Below are positions 5,889-9,227 of a stretch of DNA of 9,227 bases, one piece after another. The position numbers and the translations under genes are program-made. Source of the stretch: Campylobacterota bacterium (lineage in GTDB: Bacteria > Campylobacterota > Campylobacteria > Campylobacterales > Sulfurimonadaceae). Position 1 is the first letter of the stretch. Each line of letters starts with the position of its first letter. The stretch is taken from NCBI GenBank assembly GCA_013153755.1, contig JAADDU010000210.1, forward strand, positions 1-9,227. Direction: 5' to 3'. The notes under the pieces are model-generated. The model did not search any database and had not been told where the DNA came from. It saw nothing but the letters and a program-made list of their open reading frames with translations.

Positions 5889-7601
5889 TTATTTAAGTAT
5901 GATTTTAAAAGAAACTCTTCTACTTTTATCTTTGTCCTCACCAGCCTGATTCATAACAGTTTTTGAAAAACTGTAACCACTACCTTTTAGTATCTGTGTA
6001 AGCCATCTTTTGGTATTTGCATTTTGCATTTTAAATATATAACTAAGTGTAGAGTATGAACGCCTCATAGATAGTTTTTCATTTTTTAGATATCTTTGTG
6101 TTGCATTCATACCACCCCATTCACTTGAAGTATGTCCATTTATCTCTAAAGTTTTTATATCATTTTTGTATCTTTTTAAAAAAGGTATGAGTTTGTTTGA
6201 AAAGATTCTAAGGTACTGCATCTGATTTTTATTTAGGTTGTATTTTGCTACTTTAAAGTATAGATTGTTTGCCATAAAACTTATGGTTAAATCTTTATTT
6301 ATTTTTATCTTTTTAGATGAGATATCATCTTTAAAAAGTTTGATTAATTCTTTGTAAAAATTTGTAGTGTTTGAAGATTTTTGAGCTATAGTTCCATCTT
6401 TGTTGAATTTTAAGAGCCACATATTTGATTCTTGAGAGTTTTCATAGGTATAGATACCAACTGCTAGAGCCTGTGAATTATGTAAGATACTTAAACTGTT
6501 TAACATATCATAGTTTTTGGCACCATAATGCTCTTGATGTTGTAAGTTTAAATAACTGTCTAAAACCATTACTAAAGCATCTGTATTTGAAGTGTCTCTC
6601 ACATAACCTACACCCATCAGTATACCATCTGAGTATTCTTTTATATCTTTTAAAGCACTTGCATAGTTTGTTTTTATGATTTTATCTATAAGTATATTTT
6701 TATGTAAATCAAATTTTATAAGCCTTATTTGTTCTTTTTTTAGCCCTTCTTTTTGGCTTAAGGATATTAGAAAATTATTGTCTCGTAGTTTTATAATTTT
6801 ATATGGGGTTATGGTTTTTGTATCATTGTAGTGTTTTAGCCAAATTTTATCACCGTTTTGAGTTATGCGTATAAGTGTTAGGTTTTTATGATTATTATGC
6901 GATGTTACACCTAAGATTATGATAGACCCATCAAGTGCTTCTACTGCATCTAAACCTTTATCATCATAAGATGTTCCATACTTTTTACTCCAAAGTTTCT
7001 TACCATCTTTTCTAAATCTTGCTATATATATATCATTTTGTCCTAAACCATTCTCAAAGATATCATCTACTCTTGAACGGGAAGTTATAGATGAACCTAC
7101 AGTTAAAACTCCACCATCTCTTAGTTTTACAAGTTTGTTCATCTTGTCATAATTTTTAGTACCAAAAGTTTTGTTAAAGATTAGATTTGCTTTAGAATCT
7201 AGCTTTAATACACTAAGTGAACCATCAAGTGTATAACCTCCTATAAAGTACCCATTTGTTGGAGTTTTTAGAACCCCAACTGCTTTAGATATCTTTGATA
7301 TTTTTATAGGAGAATTTATCTTTATGTTTGCATCCATATCAATTTTTATGAGGTGCATTTGTGTACCAATGGAGTTAGATACTGATTTTAGATAATCAAA
7401 AGCATTTGTATATGATATATTTGAGTTGTCTGCTTGTTGATAGTTCTGTGAAAAACCAACAGCACTTATATCTCTGTCATAATCTTGTGTAACATCAAAA
7501 AGTGCATCATTAAATGGTTTATCTATGATTATGGAAAAGTTTGATGTATTTGCATATATGGAGGTTAGTAATAAAGAGAGATATATAATAATTTTTTGCA
7601 T
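5889..7601 (-). CDS. Secreted repeat protein with C-terminal OmpA-like peptidoglycan-binding domain
   Basis: The 570-residue product starts MQKIIIYLSLLLTSIYANTS, a Sec signal peptide with cleavage near residue 17. Residues about 105-405 hold roughly five divergent repeats of 50-60 residues with the pattern 'W.K.YG...D.....V.L.DGG.L..G....': FNKTFGTKNYDKMNKLVKL at 142, LWSKKYGTSYDDKGLDAVEA at 203, IWLKHYND near 253, and HQEHYGAKNYDMLNSLSIL near 355. They suggest a beta-propeller. Residues about 445-570 form an OmpA-like domain, with NEKLSMRRSYSTLSYIF (507-523) and DKSRRVSFKI (558-567). The Asp expected after GHT, which in OmpA contacts diaminopimelate, is replaced by Ser (GHTSSEWGG, 489-497), with Glu two residues on. 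It probably sits in the periplasm or at the outer membrane and may grip the wall. The ribosome binding site is weak, and a poor -10 (TATAAC, 7625-7620) is the only promoter seen. Confidence 0.83.
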   Translation of the reverse strand: MQKIIIYLSLLLTSIYANTSNFSIIIDKPFNDALFDVTQDYDRDISAVGFSQNYQQADNSNISYTNAFDYLKSVSNSIGTQMHLIKIDMDANIKINSPIKISKISKAVGVLKTPTNGYFIGGYTLDGSLSVLKLDSKANLIFNKTFGTKNYDKMNKLVKLRDGGVLTVGSSITSRSRVDDIFENGLGQNDIYIARFRKDGKKLWSKKYGTSYDDKGLDAVEALDGSIIILGVTSHNNHKNLTLIRITQNGDKIWLKHYNDTKTITPYKIIKLRDNNFLISLSQKEGLKKEQIRLIKFDLHKNILIDKIIKTNYASALKDIKEYSDGILMGVGYVRDTSNTDALVMVLDSYLNLQHQEHYGAKNYDMLNSLSILHNSQALAVGIYTYENSQESNMWLLKFNKDGTIAQKSSNTTNFYKELIKLFKDDISSKKIKINKDLTISFMANNLYFKVAKYNLNKNQMQYLRIFSNKLIPFLKRYKNDIKTLEINGHTSSEWGGMNATQRYLKNEKLSMRRSYSTLSYIFKMQNANTKRWLTQILKGSGYSFSKTVMNQAGEDKDKSRRVSFKIILK

Positions 7602-7637
7602 ATAGTTACTTTTTTAAAGGTTATAAAGCAAAAAATA

Positions 7638-7660
7638 TGCCACTCTTCAAAAGAGTGGCA
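7638..7660 (-). terminator. Rho-independent terminator of the rpsF-ssb-rpsR operon
   Basis: Read on the minus strand, TGCCACTCTT (7660-7651) and AAGAGTGGCA (7647-7638) form a perfect 10-bp, GC-rich stem with a 3-base loop, followed by TATTTTTTG. It lies 10 bases after the rpsR stop. The OmpA-like gene downstream on the same strand is therefore probably a separate transcript or depends on read-through. Confidence 0.9.
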
Positions 7661-7670
7661 AAATAAAAAC

Positions 7671-7934
7671 CTATCTTAGGTTTTCAAATGGTGCAGTTAC
7701 AACTTGTTTACGAGTAACAGTATATGGAACTAGTGCAGCAGCTCTAGCTCTTTTAATAACTGCTGAGATCATATCTTGATGTCTTTTACAGTTTCCAGTA
7801 AGACGACGAGGCATGATTTTATATCTTTCAGATAGTGAAAATCTTAATGCTCCAACTTCTTTATAGTCCATAAAATCAACTTTTGATTCACAATATTTAC
7901 AAAATCTTTTTTTGTATTTTCTTTTTTCTGCCAT
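7671..7934 (-). CDS. rpsR: Ribosomal protein S18, zinc-ribbon form
   Basis: The 87-residue small-subunit protein binds next to S6 on the platform of the 30S subunit. The body carries the family core [16 protein letters not shown] and the basic helix [16 protein letters not shown]. Four potential metal ligands are visible: Cys12 and Cys15 (FCKYC), Cys49 and His52 (NCKRH). This is the C+ zinc-binding form, rather than the cysteine-free form that many bacteria keep for zinc starvation. AAAGGAAA upstream of the ATG supports the start. It is the last gene of rpsF-ssb-rpsR, 23 bases after ssb, and ends at a strong terminator. Confidence 0.97.
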   Translation of the reverse strand: MAEKRKYKKRFCKYCESKVDFMDYKEVGALRFSLSERYKIMPRRLTGNCKRHQDMISAVIKRARAAALVPYTVTRKQVVTAPFENLR

Positions 7935-7957
7935 GTTATTTCCTTTATATCTATTTT

Positions 7958-8509
7958 CTAAAATGGAATTTCATCTTCATCGATGTCAATCACAGGAACA
8001 TCATTGCTACTAGGCATCTCTTTAGCTGGCTGTTGATAGCTTTGCTGTTGAGTTTGTGGCTGTTGGTAACTAGGTTGTTGTTGGCTTTGTTGAGGTTGTT
8101 GATAACTTTGTTGTTGCTGTGGAGCTTGGTTATAGCTTTGAGCATTTTGTTGCTGTGGAGCTTGGTATCCACCACCTTGGTTATCGCCTCTTGAATCCAA
8201 CATCTGCATAGTTTCTACAACTACTGTATGCTTAGAACGTTTTTGTCCATTTTGATCGGTCCATTGGTCTAATTTAAGTCTTCCTTCTACTAGGATTTTA
8301 CTCCCTTTACGAAGGTATTGGTTAGCGATTTCAGCACTTCTAGCAAAAAAAGTGATATCTATAAAACATACCTCTTCTTTTTTTTCACCATTACTAGTGA
8401 ACTTACGATTTGTCGCAAGACCAGTTGTAGCTATGCCCATACCACCTTGAGAGTATCTAAGTTCGATATCTCTTGTTAGGTTTCCAACTAATATAACTTT
8501 ATTAAACAT
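7958..8509 (-). CDS. ssb: Single-stranded DNA-binding protein SSB
   Basis: SSB coats single-stranded DNA in replication, repair and recombination. The 183-residue chain has the OB fold at about 1-105, beginning [14 protein letters not shown], with [33 protein letters not shown] in the middle. Residues 111-161 are a glutamine-rich linker with SYQQP at 135-139, 147-151 and 157-161. The tail [10 protein letters not shown] is the acidic tip that binds partner proteins, a variant of the common DDDIPF. The start has AAGGAAA upstream. It lies between rpsF (29-base gap) and rpsR (23-base gap), the classic S6-SSB-S18 order, and is co-transcribed with them. The linker is longer and more glutamine-rich than its E. 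coli counterpart as I remember it. Confidence 0.97.
   Translation of the reverse strand: MFNKVILVGNLTRDIELRYSQGGMGIATTGLATNRKFTSNGEKKEEVCFIDITFFARSAEIANQYLRKGSKILVEGRLKLDQWTDQNGQKRSKHTVVVETMQMLDSRGDNQGGGYQAPQQQNAQSYNQAPQQQQSYQQPQQSQQQPSYQQPQTQQQSYQQPAKEMPSSNDVPVIDIDEDEIPF
8111..8166 (-). repeat. In-frame 20-bp direct repeat in the ssb linker
   Basis: The same 20 bases occur at 8111-8130 and 8147-8166, 36 bases (12 codons) apart, and encode the repeated QAPQQQ segment. The surrounding 150 bases are also built of CAA/CAG-type units on the coding strand. Because spacing is a multiple of three, gain or loss of a copy by slippage would change linker length without a frameshift. Confidence 0.85.
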
Positions 8510-8538
8510 GAACTTTCCTTAATATTTAGGCTCTGAGA

Positions 8539-8967
8539 TTACTCAGTTGCCGCTTCTTCAACTGCTGGTGTTTCTTCAACTACAGGTGCTTCTTCAGTTG
8601 TTACTTCTTTAGCTGGTGTAGCTGGAGTAGCTTTTTTATTAGCTTTTTCAACTAGTTGATTCCATGCAGTAATCTCACGATTTGTATCATATTTAATAGT
8701 TACAAAACGAAGAAGATCTTCATTAATTCTGAAGCGTCTTTCAATCTCGCTGATTGCAGATGGAGCAATAGAATAGTATATAACATGGTAGTAACCACGC
8801 TCATTTTTATCAATAGGGTATGCAAGTTTTCTCATTCCCATAGAGTCTGTAGTAGCGATTTCACCACCATTTGATGTGATAGTTTCTTCAACAGCTTTTA
8901 TACTAGCTTGAATCTCTTCAGCAGTAAAAGTTGGCTTAATGATAACTAGATTTTCGTATTTTCTCAT
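8539..8967 (-). CDS. rpsF: Ribosomal protein S6 with acidic C-terminal extension
   Basis: S6 forms a heterodimer with S18 on the 30S platform. The 142-residue product starts MRKYENLVIIKPTF, the usual S6 N-terminus, and carries GMRKLAYPIDKNERGYYHVIYYSI and EIERRFRINEDLLRFVTIKYD. The ATG at 8967-8965 is chosen because AGGAG at 8982-8978 lies 10 bases upstream. A longer frame from an ATG at 8997 would add ten non-S6 residues and lacks a binding site. Residues about 113-142 form a low-complexity Ala/Thr/Pro/Glu tail (ATPATPAKEVTTEEAP and onward) beyond the roughly 95-residue fold. Acidic S6 tails are known in other bacteria, and E. coli S6 is glutamylated at its end. It is the first gene of rpsF-ssb-rpsR. 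Confidence 0.95.
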   Translation of the reverse strand: MRKYENLVIIKPTFTAEEIQASIKAVEETITSNGGEIATTDSMGMRKLAYPIDKNERGYYHVIYYSIAPSAISEIERRFRINEDLLRFVTIKYDTNREITAWNQLVEKANKKATPATPAKEVTTEEAPVVEETPAVEEAATE

Positions 8968-9064
8968 AGAGTATAATCTCCTTTTGGTATTTGGCATAAT
9001 GCCATTGTTTCCCTTTCGGATGTGTATATATTACAGATATTTCTATAATACAAAGAGAAAGGAA
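8968..9064 (-). promoter_or_regulatory. rpsF leader with hairpin, possible S6:S18 autoregulatory site
   Basis: On the minus strand the leader holds CCG (9019-9017) directly before AAAGGGAAAC, then a perfect hairpin TGGCA-TTA-TGCCA (9004-8992), then the rpsF ribosome binding site. An upstream TTCCTTTC (near 9062-9055) can pair with GAAAGG-GAA (one bulged G), which would place CCG next to a helix junction. S6:S18 binding RNAs in rpsF leaders are known to present an exposed CCG that mimics 16S helix 22. The match here is only partial and was judged by eye. Confidence 0.35.
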
Positions 9065-9070
9065 CGCGAA

Positions 9071-9098
9071 ATTATACATAAAAATACTTAAAATTATA
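9071..9098 (-). promoter_or_regulatory. Tandem -10 boxes for the rpsF operon
   Basis: Two perfect TATAAT boxes occur on the minus strand, at 9098-9093 and 9076-9071. The nearer one is preceded by TTTAAGTATTTTTATG, T-rich sequence similar to the AT-periodic upstream region of Campylobacter promoters. Predicted starts are near 9086 and 9064. No good -35 box is seen for either. The distal box overlaps the left arm of the 13-bp inverted repeat at 9095-9107. Confidence 0.5.
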
Positions 9099-9159
9099 CT
9101 AGTCATACTTTTTTTGTGGCATAATGGCACTTATGAAGATACTTTTTATGACTAGTATA
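9095..9159. repeat. 13-bp perfect inverted repeat flanking the divergent start
   Basis: TATACTAGTCATA (9095-9107) and TATGACTAGTATA (9147-9159) are exact reverse complements with 39 bases between them. Each arm contains the palindrome ACTAGT. One arm overlaps a -10 box of rpsF. The other lies inside the first codons of the right-edge gene. They may be paired operator sites about five helical turns apart, or form a stem in the mRNA. Confidence 0.6.
9117..9125 (+). promoter_or_regulatory. Extended -10 promoter right before the edge gene
   Basis: TGGCATAAT at 9117-9125 is an extended -10 element (TGn before CATAAT). It ends 7 bases before the ATG at 9133, so a transcript from it would begin at or next to the start codon. 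An alternative is TATACT at 9095-9100, which would give a leader of about 26 bases. No -35 box is visible for the first. TGGCATAATG also occurs at 8992-9001 in the rpsF leader hairpin. Confidence 0.4.
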
Positions 9160-9227
9160 TTAACTACTTTTTTATTTGTTACTTTTTTATCTGCATCATC
9201 AGTGCAAAACTATGAAAATTTTAACAT
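9133..9227 (+). CDS. Secreted protein, N-terminus only (cut by right edge)
   Basis: Thirty-one complete codons are open to the window end. The product begins MKILFMTSILTTFLFVTFLS and continues ASSVQNYENFN, a convincing Sec signal peptide with Lys2, a hydrophobic core at 3-19 and probable cleavage near Ala21. No Shine-Dalgarno sequence precedes the ATG at 9133; a second in-frame ATG (codon 6, 9148) would still leave a signal peptide and has GAAGA upstream. Too little remains to name a family. It is divergent from rpsF, and its start region lies inside the inverted repeat at 9095-9159. Confidence 0.6.
   Translation, partial: MKILFMTSILTTFLFVTFLSASSVQNYENFN

Noticed and set aside
8010..8175. 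CRISPR-like or satellite repeat array
   Set aside because: The repetition is explained by glutamine codons inside ssb; there are no regular spacers.
7883..8194. Leucine-rich plus-strand ORF over ssb/rpsR
   Set aside because: Its leucine runs are the antisense of the glutamine-rich SSB linker codons.
8539..8997. rpsF from the upstream ATG at 8997
   Set aside because: It has no ribosome binding site and adds non-S6 residues; the ATG at 8967 has AGGAG at 10 bases and gives the standard MRKYE N-terminus.
8936..9130. Minus-strand 64-residue ORF over the rpsF leader
   Set aside because: It overlaps the start of rpsF in another frame, and lies across promoter and leader signals with no ribosome binding site.

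Overview
The window is AT-rich, compactly coded bacterial DNA. The gene set (GrpE, DnaK, HisH, the S6-SSB-S18 cluster) and the many AGGAG-type ribosome binding sites fit a Campylobacterota (epsilonproteobacterial) chromosome, most likely a Sulfurimonas-like free-living genus. The genus is an inference from style and remembered gene content, not from a search. No mobile element, CRISPR array, tRNA or rRNA was seen.

Layout, left to right. (1) The first 1.1 kb is the 5' part of a large minus-strand gene that runs off the left edge without a stop. It encodes a membrane-anchored, repetitive, beta-rich AsmA-like protein. (2) A divergent intergenic region carries a near-textbook sigma70 promoter nested in inverted repeats, followed by grpE-dnaK on the plus strand and a strong hairpin terminator. 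The heat-shock repressor gene hrcA, which often precedes grpE, is not next to it. (3) Just after the dnaK terminator a new promoter starts a transcript whose leader closely resembles a cyclic di-GMP-I (GEMM) riboswitch, including a GNRA-capped stem and the three expected ligand-contact bases. It precedes a 92-residue secreted protein of unknown function. (4) A separate promoter drives an unusual membrane protein with a PDC-like sensor domain and four C-terminal membrane segments, translationally coupled to hisH. (5) A shared hairpin separates hisH from a convergent gene for a secreted protein with propeller-like repeats and a C-terminal OmpA-like domain. (6) The minus-strand ribosomal/replication operon rpsF-ssb-rpsR follows, ending in its own terminator. 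Its leader may hold an S6:S18 autoregulatory site. (7) At the right edge the first 31 codons of a plus-strand secreted protein begin, divergent from rpsF. The start lies inside a 13-bp inverted repeat and almost directly after a -10 box.

Functionally the window joins housekeeping units (protein folding, histidine synthesis, translation and single-strand DNA protection) with envelope proteins of unknown role. The most interesting point is the apparent c-di-GMP riboswitch in front of an uncharacterised small exported protein, followed by a PDC-sensor membrane protein.
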